The notes beneath the pieces are model-generated. The model was not told the origin of the DNA and did no database searches. It saw nothing but the letters and a program-made list of their open reading frames with translations. Below are positions 30,024-43,615 of a stretch of DNA of 64,000 bases, in pieces. Positions within the stretch are counted from its first letter, which is position 1. The number at the start of each line of letters is the position of its first letter. This DNA is from Thuidium tamariscinum (taxonomy: Eukaryota > Streptophyta > Bryopsida > Hypnales > Thuidiaceae): the NCBI GenBank assembly GCA_947034885.2, contig OX344749.2:22893501-22957500 (forward strand), given 5' to 3'. The position numbers were made by a program, and so were the translations under genes.

Positions 30024-33000
30024 TCAATGGGCTTGATAATAATTTGCCATCAAAAGAATCGCTATACATACAACTAGTGAACTAAATGATGAAGACAAGA
30101 TGCTCGCTGACGACGGTTGAGGAGGCGCTGCTGTTGGCGGACTGGGTGGAGGAGGGGTTCTCGGTGTTGCGACAGGTGTGGGGACCACACTACAAATACC
30201 TGGGCCTGTGCTACCCTGTATCACAAAAGAAAGGAACCTTCAAAACGGGACAGGCAGAGAGCGAAGGGTTATTGAGTCACGAAGACAGCCCTGTATTCTA
30301 GTTCAAGTGAAGGTGGGTGCTTTCGTATTAATTGTACAACGTGCAGTATTGGGATCTCGAGCGGTTACCACATGCCAAAACTTGTTCACGAGGGAAATTA
30401 GAATCCAGTCTATTACAACATGGAAAGAGATGAAACGCTTCGGTATGAAAGAGGGGTCTTACCTCGCATGATCGAATGTCCTCGCAACCACATTGTAACT
30501 GTCCGTTTAGAGTGTCCACCGCCGCAAAAACTCCTTTGCTGGTACTTCTCTGCATTAGATAACATAAATACAAAATCAAGCATACGTGAACACAGATTTA
30601 GTACTCTGTGCTTCAATGTACTCAGTAAAACAAGACAGATCCGCCATTGAATCATTGAGGCTTTAATCTTCAACTAGCCATGTGAAGCGACTTCGGCCCA
30701 TTAATCACTTCAGCAGTATTACGCACCTGGTAATAGTCAACAGCTAGGAAGTTAGCCCAACGATTCCCTGCTGCCGAGTAGCAAACATTGAGGACCTTGC
30801 TAAGATTAGCAGAATTGTCCACGCAAGCCGTCGTCCTATTCGGGTTCGAGGGAAAATAATTCTCCAGAATCAGCGACTTGGTTTTATTTGTCAAGGCAGC
30901 GGATTCTGTTCGGGGGACACATGTCTGAGACAAAGTTCCATCTGCAAAAACAACCACATTTGTATCTTAAGCTCTGGAAGACTCATTCGGAAATTTGAGC
31001 AATTCCAGCAGCTAGTTTTGAGGATGGATACGTCTATCTCTCTCAAACTCGAGGATATTGAATCACATCCTGTCCGTGGCGAAGGTTACATATTGCAGAT
31101 TTTCTATTGCAGTATCCTGAAACCAGCTAAGTCACCTTAAGAAAGGGGCAACACGTCCACTTACATTGATTCTCCAGCACATAATTCCACTGGTATGCGA
31201 TGCCCTCACTGGCCTCTTTTCTCTTGTCTGAAGTGAATATCAATAGTCTCTGATTGCTTGCGATCATCGAAGAAATAGTTGGCCAATCACTTCCGTCGGT
31301 GGGCATCTTCGATAATGGGAACAGGTACTTACTCAGTCCGGCAGCTGTCAGGGCAGTGGTGAGAGCGTTCGTAGTGTTTACATAGTCCTCCAAGAATATG
31401 GTGACAACTTCAGTCGGATTTGCCGCCATGAACGTCTCGATCTCGGCTAACGTACCGTTAAGCGGCCGCTGGTCCAGTACAAAGAGCAGTATAGTCTCAG
31501 TAAGAAAGTAATATGATAGTGCTCAAGATGTGGATGTACAAGTCTGATGGATTTCTTTTTTCCTTCCTTCGAAGAGATCTTGGCGATTGCGAACATGCAC
31601 AGATTTACAAGAGATTTGCACTCATAGTCTAAACGAGTGCATTTTTCTCCACATTGAACGCAGTGACGGGGCGTAATAACATTATCACCCACATTTATCA
31701 TTATACGAGAAATTTTCCAAGGTTCGTAGGCGCGAATGAATTTGTATCAAGTCGAGTCGTGGGGGAGCACCAATTTTCGATTCATGCACCTTTCTGAAAC
31801 TGTAAACAGCTACACTCAGGTCCAGAGAACAAATTCAATGTTGAAGATCATCTCAGAAGCACTTACAAATGCAGTGAAGTCGTAGCATTGACGATATATA
31901 GAATGACAAAGCCATATGTCCCCGTCCAGCTCGTAAACATCAAGCATAAGGCCCCGAACGCCCTTCTGCGAAAATCTCAAGCGATCACCAAGTCAGTCGC
32001 ACGTTCCAGTGCCCTAATTATCAGCCACTAGTATTCACGAAGTTTAGAGAATATGTAATACTCCCTCCGTCCCTCTAAAAACCTCCGAATCGGACCTAGT
32101 GCGTATACCACTAAAACCACTCCATTTATTGATTTTGATCGTTGAGCGTTCAACTGAGCGGTGTGGAATTTTAAAATTGATTTGGATTCCACATTGCAAG
32201 CTCAACGATAAATACAAACACAAATACATCTGAAGGCAATGACAGTACTCTGAAACCGATACAGGATAAACATATCGATTGTACCCTCGTAACCCTAAAT
32301 CAATTCAAAACGAGAACATAATAACTATCTTAAGACAAGCTTCTAGAACATACATTAAGCTGGCTGGTGACGCTGTCTTCTTGATTTTTTTGGGAGACGA
32401 TTGTCACTCCCAACAGCGAAGTTTCACCGTATATGGCATAAGCATTATGCGTAGTAATCCATGCGTACTTGTTAAAAGGCAGGGAAAAATTCTGAAAAAG
32501 AGAACCGAACTGTAAGAACAGCAGGCGAAAACAACCAACACAAGAACTTGAAACGATTATGCAAGTCTAGAGTCCTGAAATCAGATCCTGGGTGGCACAG
32601 TAAAAAATCAGACAAAATGGATAGGCGATCCTGACAAGGTGCTTATGGGAGTAGGCTCACGCGGGTTTCAAACCTGTGAGAAAGAGGAAACCGGGGTGGC
32701 CGAATCAATAGTGCAAACAGACGAAGCTCCATTGCACGAAAAACAATACAGACCTTGTCCACAATCATTGTCTGTGGTACAGGGATCTGAGGCCTGCGAA
32801 ACCGATTCAGATTATTCTTAGATTTAAACTGTTAATAGAACTCCACACAAAATTGTAGTTCGCCTGTGCAATCATTGTATCCGTGCGACCCCTCAAATCT
32901 ACTGGAAATGAAACGCGCTAAAGCATTCAAGATGACAATCACGGGAGCCTTTCGACATAGCGCACAAAACGTTCTCTGTGATACAATTTAGTCGAACTTG

Positions 33001-33194
33001 CATCTAAAAACCGTCCTCTCTTCAAAGTGAACCTTCGAGCGGTATTTGAACACCAATCTTATGCAAGTGAGTTTCTGGAATCAAGTGGGTCGCTAGTTTC
33101 CGCTCACCACGCCAAGAGCATGCACGTTTCCAAAGCCCAAGCACACGCCTAAGCACATGACCATCAAAAGTAACAAAGCTCCTCTCGACATCAT
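30024..33194 (-). CDS. PLC-like phosphodiesterase, GPI-anchored (PI-PLC X domain family)
   Basis: Eight exons on the minus strand join in frame: 33194-33108, 32793-32674, 32491-32354, 31965-31867, 31468-31165, 30941-30727, 30549-30463 and 30215-30024, giving 413 aa. Exon 1 is a signal peptide (LLLLMVMCLGVCLGF). Exon 2 is Cys-rich (CTTDNDCGQGLYC). Exon 3 holds LPFNKYAWITTHNAYA with a catalytic His (H84), exon 4 GVRGLMLDVY and LCHS (H136). Exons 5-7 carry SKMPTDGSDWPTI, EASEGIAYQW, AAGNRWANFLAVDYY and NGQLQCGC. The last exon is Pro-rich and ends in a hydrophobic tail (LVVCIAILLMANYY), as expected for a GPI signal. The domain order matches plant PI-PLC X-domain proteins of the At5g67130 kind. 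The substrate is unknown. The second base-calling ATG is doubled (MM); I took the first. Confidence 0.9.
32059..32225. mobile_element. Stowaway-like MITE remnant in PLC-like intron 3
   Basis: TACTCCCTCCGTCCC at 32059-32073 equals the well-known Stowaway (Tc1/mariner) end with its TA target. An internal imperfect inverted repeat (CGTTGAGC...GTGGAAT against ATTCCAC...GCTCAACG, about 32140-32213) supports a fold-back element. The matching far end is not intact, so it is a remnant. Confidence 0.6.
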
Positions 33195-34603
33195 GGTGCC
33201 TCTCGTGAACCCTTGATCGCAAGGTCTGTCACCTGCACGCAAAAAAGCCTCAACGACGTACAAAACAAGATTCGTTGGCAATACCGATTTCACAGCGTGA
33301 AGACTCGCAGACAACAACCCAAAATTACAAGCGCTTTTTCAAGATTGTTCTCGGCAAAGTACCACGAGATTGCAGACGAACACGCGATTGATAGAAATCG
33401 CAGCAATATCTTTGTTTGTAAAAAATTTGAAGGTGCTCTAGATCGATTTGTCACTTGCAGAGCCACTCTCTGCTAGTCTGCTCCCTTCTTCCTCCTAACC
33501 TTGAAACGCTCTAGCAATCAGGCAAAGACGCGGAAATCTCTACCAATTCCTGTCCCAGAACTTTCGAAGAGAGTAGATGCCGAGCAACCTTCTACCTCCT
33601 TCTCTACAACACTCCTTCGGCTTGGCAAAGAAGACTGAATCGGTCTCCATAGCAACCCAATAACTTAACAGACGTAACAACAACCTTGGACCACCAGTGA
33701 CCAGCCACACTTTTTCGCCGGCACTGTTCTTGTACATCGCTTGCCTCTACCTTACTTCTGCAATAACTACTGGGTACCAACCAAGCGTACGTCACCAAAC
33801 GCGATCGATTCAATGATGAACGACCGCCTCATCAAGACTAACTTAATCACTCTCAAGTCTTAGTACTAAACCTTCCGTCCGAGTCAACCGATCGTTCCGA
33901 CCCAAAAGAGCGTTCAAGTGAATTTTCATAATATCTTCGTCAGCCAATGATTAAATCATGAAAGACGACACAAGCTCCATCGCGTGCAATGTTCGCTACC
34001 TTAGGCTTCATCATCGCCGCGCCTTCCTAAAGAAACACCCTGTCAACTCTCGCGTGCGACAGTAGTAATGCCAGGGCTTTCTTTTTCCTCTTGGCTGACC
34101 TGCTCCGTCTCCTCTGACCACCAGGAGCAGAGTTTACCATATTTTATTCCAGTGAAATGGAAAAAAGCAGAATCTGCAGCTATTTCCGCACCATCTTCCT
34201 CAGATACATACTCCGTATCACTTGGCAGCAACCATAAAGTCGTCGAAACATTCGCTGGGTTCAGAATTCAGAGTTCCTCTTCCGGCTGGAAGTTCCGTTC
34301 CTGCTCCTCAAATTTCTGTTGGCCGGCTTTCCTCCTGACCGCTCCAGCAGCTGAGCAGCTTCGTCGTCGCTGGCCTGGACTTTACTGCAACGGATCGGCT
34401 ACAGTACTCTCGTCAAACATGCTCCCCGCCCATTCATTCTGTTGCAGTTTCTCCGGCCGGCTTTGTTTAGCGTCTTTGTTTAGATCGTAGACTCCATTCC
34501 CCAGCATGCATAGTACTCCGTATTATTACACCCGGTCTTCTGTAATGTCACCCCAAATGCACGTGATTGTAGCGTAGACGTCGAATTCCCCAAGCACAAA
34601 CGC
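33195..34603. promoter_or_regulatory. Upstream region of the PLC-like gene
   Basis: GC is higher than in the surrounding DNA, mostly at 33200-34500, consistent with a promoter and 5' UTR for the minus-strand gene. Several frames are open here (for example 34068-34490 plus, 34043-34231 minus), but none shows a motif I recognise. Two 'tactccgta' phrases (about 34207 and 34517) look like short MITE footprints. Confidence 0.4.
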
Positions 34604-35395
34604 GGGCCTGTTTACACCAACAAACTTTGGGTTGGGGCCCAAAGAAATGGACTGTTTTGATTGGAAGATACCAATGGTACCAACCCAAAGTTTCAAACAA
34701 AGCATTCCATTTCTTTGACCCCTAAATGCCTAAGGCCTGTTTTGAGTGACTTGGAATTTGCTCTAAATTGAACAAAATGCCAACATTTTGATAAGTTGTA
34801 TCAATTTTTTAAAAATTGTAACTATACCAATTCAAATTAAACATATTAGAAATCTCATAGGAAAAGAAAACACACAATATCACTTATAGAGTGAAAGATT
34901 ATAATGTTTGACCATGAGGGTGTTAAAACTGCAAAAAACTTTCAACCCTCTTTTCACAAGTCGAATCTAAAAAAATGGTGACCAAAAAAATATGAGGTTA
35001 AAAGAGCCTAACATGTATAATCCCAATCAACTTATGGCTTCTTAAAATCTACACTTTAATTTTTTAAATGAATTTTGAATGTGATTTTTAGTTCAAGATC
35101 TAGTGTATTTGAGGCTCATTTCCAAGAGCTCTCAATACTCCACGAAGTCAAGATTACAATGGGTACCCTTGCACAATATCTTCAATAGAAAAATCACTAC
35201 TAATTATTTTCAAGATCGGATTTTTGATGCAAAAAACTAGACTTTAGAAAGAACTTTCCAAAAATATCAAACTACTAAAAATAGCAACTTGATTAAGTTT
35301 TGTTTGGCTTCAAAGTTTTGCAAATACCAAATTTTGATGCCTTGGGCATTTAGGGGTTAAACTCCAATCCAAAAAAAATTGGTATAAACAAGCAC
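34604..35395. mobile_element. 792-bp MITE (family C), PIF/Harbinger-like ends
   Basis: GGGCCTGTTTACACCAA (34604-34620) and the complement of 35379-35395 match at 14 of 17 positions. Inner inverted blocks also pair: 34719-34737 with 35339-35358 (one or two mismatches). A local hairpin pair lies at 34622-34635 and 34680-34693. The GGGCCTGTTT start recalls Tourist/PIF-Harbinger MITEs. No target duplication was found and no transposase is encoded. Confidence 0.6.
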
Positions 35396-38300
35396 TAATA
35401 AAGGGAATCATTTCATTTCTACCACTTTCTCAATCCCATCCTTCACATACTTCAAATAGGGAATTTACATTGAAGGACCCTTACTAATTAATCAACATTC
35501 CATACAATATAAATATCTATTGTTGCTATATAGTATATACCAATATTGAAGTTATTAAAGTGTTTGTGGGTTGTACATCATGTTTCAAACATCTATAGTT
35601 TTTGACAATAAATCCCTTTAATTATTTGTCCCCATAAAATCCCTATCCAATGCACTTGAGGTGTACATTTCTCCTATAACATGTAGCCCATGGGAATATG
35701 AGGGTAAAACTGAGAAGGTGGTGATAATCCCCTAGTTCACCTTGTTCCTAGATTGTTGTAAAAATTTGCAAGTGAAGTGTGCCTTGGTTGGTGTACAAGA
35801 AAAGGAAATTGACCCTTTATTGCCCCTATGGTTTATCCTCAGGAAAAACATTGGAATTTTTTAATTGCCACACATGATAAAATTTGGAAATTTGAATTCA
35901 TATATACAATTAGAGATTCAAAATTAGGGATAAGAGGTGATGAAATACAAAATTAATTTAGCAGAAGAAAGGGGAATTTTTTGCATTTGACAAGGGTTGT
36001 GAGGGAGGCAATTGCCTTTTGCCTTGTTGTACTGAAAAAGATTGAAATTCGCTTGATCAATAGTATATATAGTGTATGGAGTTTGCGTTTATATTTGAAT
36101 GTATTTAATTTTAGATGGATAGGTTGGTCACCATAGAAATCATCCTTTTGGACACATGTGAATCATTTGTTTAACTTACAAAAGGCCAAGGCATATTTTT
36201 CATCAATAACTAGCTCAAAATTTCCATTTCAAGTATACAAAGCAAAAATAAATAAAAATAGTATTTTATACATCTAGTTATAGGATCTTGTAATAGACTA
36301 GTATAAGAATGTGCAGTAAAACTTTCACTTACTTCAAATCCATAGATTGCAAGATAAATACATTCAAAGTTGACAAATCATATTTTTTGGGAACCAAATA
36401 TGGCAAACCAATTAAAAGACTTTGAATCTTTTTAACTTAGAAAAAATTTGTACTATAAATTTTGAATTTAAATTTTTATTATGAATAATTGAATTGAGAA
36501 TGTAAGAAAAATAAGTGTAAAAAAATATTGTGATTTTCAATCTCTAAAAAATAAAACATACTAACCCCAATGATGAGATTGTTTTTACAAACAAATTTTG
36601 TACCATGTAGAACTTTTTGTTTTGAAAAATGTAAAAATTGAACTAAAAAAAATCCTAAGCACTAATTTTTCAAAAAGATGGTCTAATTGTGTTTAAAATG
36701 AAATGCTTGATAACTTTCACATTGCAAATCCAAATAAATTGAATCAAAGAATTTTATGTAGGCAAAAATACAACTATGAGGGTGGTTGCAAGGAAGAGAT
36801 GTCTTTTTTTTCCCCTTAGTCTTAGACAAGTGTTTTTTTGCTCATAACTTATGTCATATACTCATATGGTAGAATTTTATGAAATTTGAAATGAAAAAAC
36901 ATGTGGTAGTTGAATTTTTTTAATTTTAAATTATTTCATCATTTTTAAATTGACATCAATTAGATGTCTACTTGTACCATTTGGGGGAGGTAGTACTATT
37001 TTCAATTCCAAAATATAAATTTGATGGTCAAATTTTGGAGAAAAGATCTTCTACTAAAGTTACACAAGATCATAAAGAGATTTTCTATGAATAATTATAT
37101 TTTCACTTTCCACATGTGCTCAAAGTAAAAAATCAAAGTGTACAAGCGCAAAGAACACAATTTTTTTCCTAAAGATGCAAATGGTTGAGAAGGAGCATCT
37201 TCAAGCTAGGAAAGGTGGTCAATTTTTTTACTACTTTTTAAAAATAGTACATCAAAGTATCTATTTTCTTGGCATTTTCCATTGCTTTCCTATTGCACAT
37301 AAGTTTTAAGGACAAATTTTTTTGGATCAAATTTTTAGACATACATTATTTATAACACTTACAAATAATCCATTTATTATTTCAATTTTAAAATTTTATT
37401 TCAAAAGTCACACCACTTGTAGCAATAGGTTGTTTTGAGACTAGAACATCAAATATTTCTTGCAACAATTCTTGAGAAACAAATTTCTAAATTTTCATTT
37501 TCAAATTTTTGTAGATTTTTTTCTACCCACCTAGTATAGTTTAAGGATTAACTTTAATTTTTTGGTATAACTCTTGCTTTGAATTCTTGTACACCAATGA
37601 CAATCCTATTTTATGAAGAAGTTTCAAAAAGTTCCCCAAAAAACTGAGCTTATAGAGTACAATTACTTATGTACAAACCAATAATTATTGAATTTAGATT
37701 AAGTTTCAAAATGATATTTGCTCAATTTTTATCATGCTATATATCATGCTAAAGCTATCAAAAAATCAAAGTTTAATTCCAAAAAAAATTCTAATTCTAT
37801 GTCTTGACTTCAATGTCCTTGAGTTGACAATTATACAATTGACATTTATTTTTTTATCTAGACTTATTAGGGCTCACTTCTTAAAACACAAGCAATTCAA
37901 AAAGTAGTCAAAACAATAGTGTATATAATGCCTAATATCAATAGAGGTCGCATGTGTTGGTTTATTTTTGAAGTCATAAAAATTCCTTCCAAAAATAGTT
38001 GAAGATTTAGGCAAGTATCTATGATCTCAATTTCTAGCAAGATTTCAAATTTTTTTTTATCAAGATGGAAGAATTGATTTAGCTTTGAATATAGGAATAT
38101 AATTTTTTTAATTTCAATTGATGACCAAGAACAAAAGTCAATATAGTATGCTACAATAAGCTCACAACAAACATGAATAAAGAACAAAAAAAAACCCATA
38201 GAAACTTGAAATATTATTTTTTGATGTATTTCTTATAGATTATATTTTTGTCTATGGAGAAAGATTTTATTCATTCTTTTAAGATAAGTAATGTGAAAGT

Positions 38301-38888
38301 TATAAAGCTTCCTATTTTGACTGGATTTTGACCCCAAAAAATGGCCTTGGGACTTCAAGGGTTAAAATAATTGTAAAATAGTTTGCCTACATACTTGAAC
38401 GCCAAAGACCACTTCAATGACCACGACCATGCAGCTTCAATTCATTTGCAAAGCTACTTCCATATTTTTATTTGTTGAATTATATGATTCTTCCTTACAA
38501 TATTGTACAACTATTCTTTAACTTGATTATCCTACATAAAGGTAAGATTTGACATAAATTAAGTCATTTTTGTAAGGAAAAAAAAGCTACATGTTATGTT
38601 GTGAATGGTGTGAGTTGATGTCGACCCCTCAAAATTGAATGTGGAAATTCAATTTTCGCACTTGGATGTCAAATCAGACCTTCTAACTGCACTTTACATC
38701 ATATGCAAGATTCAGAAATGCCCCGTGTGTAAATTTTGGCCAGGTGCAAAATGTGATGAATCCTTTTCATCCATCTCCATAGATGAAATTCCAAATGGAT
38801 GAAAACTAGGTCATTCATCCAACAGTATGTGCATTCATCTCCAGGTTTTCATTAAAGTAGGCAATTTCATCCTCTTGTGGGTAGGGGA
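35396..38888. other. AT-rich intergenic DNA
   Basis: No supported gene. GGGTGGTTGCAAGGAAGAGA at 36780-36799 resembles the family A end, and the next 250 bp vaguely follow the family A interior, so a distant copy may start there; I could not find its other end. Confidence 0.5.
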
Positions 38889-39102
38889 CATAACATTCAG
38901 TAGCCCATAGAAGGACTACCTTTCCCTTTGTGAAGTCCCCATCACCTAATTTCATCTGACATTTCTTGAAGTTTGTAACTTTACTTAGTGAATGGTGTGG
39001 AATATTTCACACCATTTCATCTACTGGATGGAATGATGTGGGATATTCCACACCATTTCATCCGCTGGGAGGCAATGTGACAGGCTGCTACTGAATGTTA
39101 TG
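38889..39102. mobile_element. Small inverted-repeat element, 214 bp
   Basis: CATAACATTCAGTAGC (38889-38904) is repeated exactly in inverted orientation at 39087-39102. Between them are two direct copies of a 45-bp unit (about 38990 and 39030) built on the near-palindrome GGTGTGGAATATTTCACACC. The wider region 38750-39070 repeats 'tttcatcc' phrases. It looks like a small MITE. Confidence 0.55.
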
Positions 39103-42100
39103 GAATAGAATGTTGTCAACCAGTTTAGTTATTTCCTTCCTCAGAGTAGCTTCTATCATTTAAAAATTATATATTTCTTTGAAAAACAACTTTTTTTCTT
39201 TTTTTCTTTTTTTCTTTTTTGAAACACATGGACAAATTCCATTGATAAGGGAAATTTTATTTTATTTTTAATGCAGTGTGTTCTTCCTATTTGTTAAAAA
39301 AAAACAGAAAAAAACAAAACAAGTGGGCTCACTCAGTTTCACTGTATTTGTCCAGTAAACGAAGCTTCTGAGACTCTCCTCCGTCCATTGAAGTGGTGAT
39401 GAGCTGATTGGGGTCACACTAATTAAAATCACATTAATTTTTTCACCAGAGACTTTATGCTCCAAATGGGGCCTCATATTGACACACGTTTTCACTTGCA
39501 TTGCTTTGGACACCTCATTCATTCAACAGTGAGGCAGCTACATGGATGCCACCAGAGCACTTGAGGTGGAGCCTTCTCAAACTTTATGACAATTAGTATG
39601 GGTGGAGTTTAAAGCCAACACACGACACCTAAAAAGTCTGGAGACCATGCAAATAAAAAATAATAATATAATACTGCGTAGAGAAGACTATACTAGCAGT
39701 GTAACATGGATTGAAAATGGATTGGATGAAAAACATTTGGAATGAAATACATTTTGGATGAAAATGAGACTGTTTTTGTGACATTGGGTTGTCACAGGGG
39801 CCCTGACCATCTGTACTTAATATATTACTTAATATATTATTTAATATATTAGATGAGATTAATTAAAGGCACTCAAGGTGGGCACCTCTAAAAATGCCAT
39901 TACTCTATATACAGTGGAAACACTCAAAATAGTCCAAATAAGGAATTCAGCATAGTTGGAGGCAACATTTTCTAAAAATGATATTTTTCTAGTATTAGCG
40001 AGTAAAAGCATGAATATTAAAAAAGAAATTAGATTTTTCGGATATAGTATGTAATTTCTACAAATTTTCAAAGTGTTGGCTCCCTAGACCTGTGGAACCG
40101 TCCTATAGGTGCCCCCAAAACTGAACCCTGTAAAAATCAACACTCAAACAACCAAATTTCCCTATATGTCCTTCAGTTGTGTCAACAAATTACAATAATA
40201 CATGTAGCAAATACATTAAGAGAAGTCTATTGACGCATTTGGATGAATCTACAGTCCACTGCAAGGAACAGGTGCAGGAATGGCTCTTTTGCCCTTACAT
40301 GTGCAAAATCCATACATATCAATAACAAATTTAGAAACTTTACTAAAAAAAATTTGACACTTTGTATTTTTTACTTATGGTATTTTGATGTCATATTCTT
40401 TGGTACATTGGGATGTTCTTTCACTTGCCTACAAGAAAATAAATGAAAACTTATTAGTCCAATGATAGTAATTAGATGTAGTTTGTAGCAAAAACTAGTG
40501 GTTTGGGGAATGCCTAACTTACAAGTGTCTACTCTGATAATACACAAGTTAATTCAATCAATATTGTGTTGTATAATACTAATAATGATTTGTACCAAGG
40601 TTGAAATTGTGCAAATCTATGAGGCAAACTAGTATGAAAGCTCACAATATCTTAGATAAGTAAAATGTAATTTGCAATATCTTCATATTCACTTTAAAAT
40701 TGTAATCATTGTTTAACTATTATTTGATTTCACTGACTTTCATCCAAAATTTTAAAATTTTAACCTACTTTCCATTCAATTTCACCTCATTTTCATTTTC
40801 CTTTAATCCGTATATGTGCAACAATTTAAAAGCATTCTTTATATTAGGATTAAGTATTGGGTAGCTATTACGAGAACTCTTGCCCTATAATTTTTTTGAA
40901 AGGAAGTTTATACATTATGATCATTGATTTTTCCATGTTAAGTCATTGCTTAGAAGATTACACATGTTATCACTATACAAATTAAAAAGTATCCAAAAAC
41001 ATCATTTACAATTTTTTTCATCAACAATGAATGAGATATCAACCTACACCTAGAGATATTTATTCATTTATTTGATATTGGAAAAAAAATTTCATTGGAA
41101 ATTCGAATTCTTCATAAGTGTGGAAATGTATGAAATATGGAAAATATAGATGCAATTATTTATTTGTTCAAAAATATGTACATTAGTCCTAAATGAGCAA
41201 TATTGTTTCAAAAAAATTAATCGAGGTCATTCATCTAGATATTATTTTCTAACAAATTTCAAAATTTAATAAACATTACAAAGTGTTTTTTTAATCTAAC
41301 CCTAGTAGATACAATAATGAAAATAGGATGTTGAATTCAATCATACATAAAACATTTTTTTTTAATCTATTCGATTTTCATAATTTTATATATTTCTGTT
41401 CAAAATTTTATACAATGATAATCATGAGAATTCTTATTTACAAATTTTAGTCAAGACTTTATATTATAACTAGTTTAGCCAATTTTTTGAGCAATATTTG
41501 GGATTAATGTATTGACATATGTGATAAGGTCTACTTTGTGACAATGGATGCCTTGAAGCCATAACCAAAGTTGAAGCCAAATCTAAAATTGAAGTCATAA
41601 TTAAAATTGAAGCCATAACTAAAATAATGGAATGAATTTAAGACGAAAAATGTAGAATGAAAGAAGCACAAATTTAGTGCTAGAATGAAGCTAAGATGAA
41701 TATAATAGAAATTTGAAGTCACAAGACTAAAATTGAAGCCAATAATGTCTTTTCAAATGAAAGAGTTTAAGAGATTTTGAGGGAGCCAATGAAAACATTT
41801 GGAATTCAATTAATTTGTGAAACAAACATTTAAAAAAATTGAAATTTCAAATAGGAAAGAGAGTTGAAGGTTTTTAAAACTAATCAGTAGGGTTTAGATT
41901 TTTTGAGAATTTTGTAGTGAAGAATATGGAATCCAAAATTCACTATTAGTCAACATACACCTCTAAAGTTCAACTCAACAAGTTCATAGTAACCAAAAAT
42001 TCTAGATCATTTGAAGTCTATAAACTTATAACCCGCAAAAAATGAACTTATTACCATTTTTTCTTAATAGTTCCTATAAATGTGAATTTCTGTATTTATT

Positions 42101-42896
42101 CTTCACAATGTGATCACATATTGTCTATTCTATGGAAGTTTGAAAATACTATGAATTTCTTGAATAAAAAGTAAAACAATTCATATCAAATGCAATTCAT
42201 ACTCTAAAAATTTGCAAATTTCTTCATAAGTTTATAATGTAGTGATGTCTTCACTATTCCTTCAATAATTATATAAATTAAATTTTGGGGATTAGAACAT
42301 TCAACAATTTATAAAAAAATGCATCCACACTTGCATGCACTACAAGCATATTAAAATTCTAGATGTGCATACAAAATTATCATCTACTAATTTAATTCTT
42401 GCTTGCATAAAGGAAAAAAAAGATGAACCACAACAATTGATCAAACTTTCAAATATTGTAAATTTTTTTATTTTATTTGTAGGGATTAATCCTTCAAGGT
42501 CTGAAAGTTGTTGCCAATTTCAATTGAGCCTTGTATACATTAAGAGAATTTCAAGGTTCAATCCACAAAGTATTCTTTTATGTAGAATTGCAAAGCAAGT
42601 GGAGAATGTATTGGACTAATTATTATTGTATAAAGATGCCATCCATAAACCAAGTGACATTTGTTTAGACAAATTACAATTTCTTAATTAGAATCTTCTC
42701 ATTATGTTGCAAGACTTTGACAACACAACAATGAATAAGGTGGTAGTACATACCAAAGGTGATGATAGTATATTTTAGGGGTAGATCTTTGAGAACAAAT
42801 AACAACTCACTTTTGAAAACATTAAGTAAATAAGTAAATAACATTAACCAAAAATTGAAAGATTGCGGAAGGATTAAGTTTGAGGAATTACTTATA
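39103..42896. other. AT-rich intergenic DNA
   Basis: No supported gene. It includes a CTTTTTTT microsatellite at about 39190-39220 and a short triplet of 'taatatatta' units near 39820-39850. A 94-codon frame at 42335-42619 has no recognisable motif. Confidence 0.55.
41545..41740. repeat. Degenerate 18-24-bp minisatellite
   Basis: Repeats of 'aaaattgaagccataact' (about four in a row at 41550-41625, another at about 41728) vary in length. The reverse frame is just a Phe/Gly/Tyr-rich translation of the repeat. Confidence 0.7.
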
Positions 42897-43615
42897 AGTA
42901 ATTACAAGAAAGGTCTGTCTTTTTTGGCGTCACAATGGAAGTGACTTTTGTACCATTGGTTATAACTTTTGGGGTATTAATCCAATGTACTTGAAATTTT
43001 TATTGAATATGGCCAACTTGATAGTAATGAAATTTCTTATTTTTCAAAAATTTCCAAAAAACGTTTTCTAATTAAATTTTAATTTACCTAATTTGTCACA
43101 CTTTGTAGTTTAGGATTTTTTAGTAATATGGAGTATCCAAAATTAATGATATAGACTTGAAATTTGTGTGTTCTATATATACACTAAAGATTTATGAGTT
43201 GACCAAATATTTATTTTAAACATTATTTTATGTCCTCTACATTGATGCAAATAGGGGCCCTTTGCGCATACAATTCTAAACATTGAAAATGGTTTCAAAA
43301 TAATTCTTTTGGTGAAATCTCATCTTCATCAATCCTTCCCAAATTAAAAATTTTTAGTTTTTTTTTTAATTTCTTTTTCTATTTTTTACAAATTAAAATG
43401 TGAAAGTACCCCTTTTCTTGAGAATCTACACTTTTCTAGTTCACCTAGTTAGAAGAAATTTCTACACTTTTCCTTCATAGGGTACCTTATTCTTAAAGGT
43501 ATATGCACTAAACATATTTTTCACATTTTTAAACAATTATTTTTCTAATTAAACAGTACTCCCAAAGAAAAAACACAAATAAGACAAAAACTGAGAGGCC
43601 TTTCTTGCAACTACC
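42897..43615. mobile_element. MITE, family A, full-length copy
   Basis: 719 bp, inverted relative to 25989-26710. Its ends (42897-42915 and 43597-43615) pair with each other imperfectly and keep the TTGCAAGAAA core of family A. Homology with the first copy runs end to end. Examples are the TTTTTAGTAATATGGAGTA phrase and the 'ggtatatgcactaaacatatttt' segment near the right end. No coding frame. Confidence 0.8.

Noticed and set aside
34068-34490. 140-codon plus-strand ORF upstream of the PLC-like gene
   Set aside because: No motif or domain, Ser/Cys-rich low-information sequence, and placed in a GC-rich promoter region.
36780-37300. Fourth family A MITE
   Set aside because: Only the left end and loose interior similarity are visible, and no right end was found, so it is mentioned but not called.
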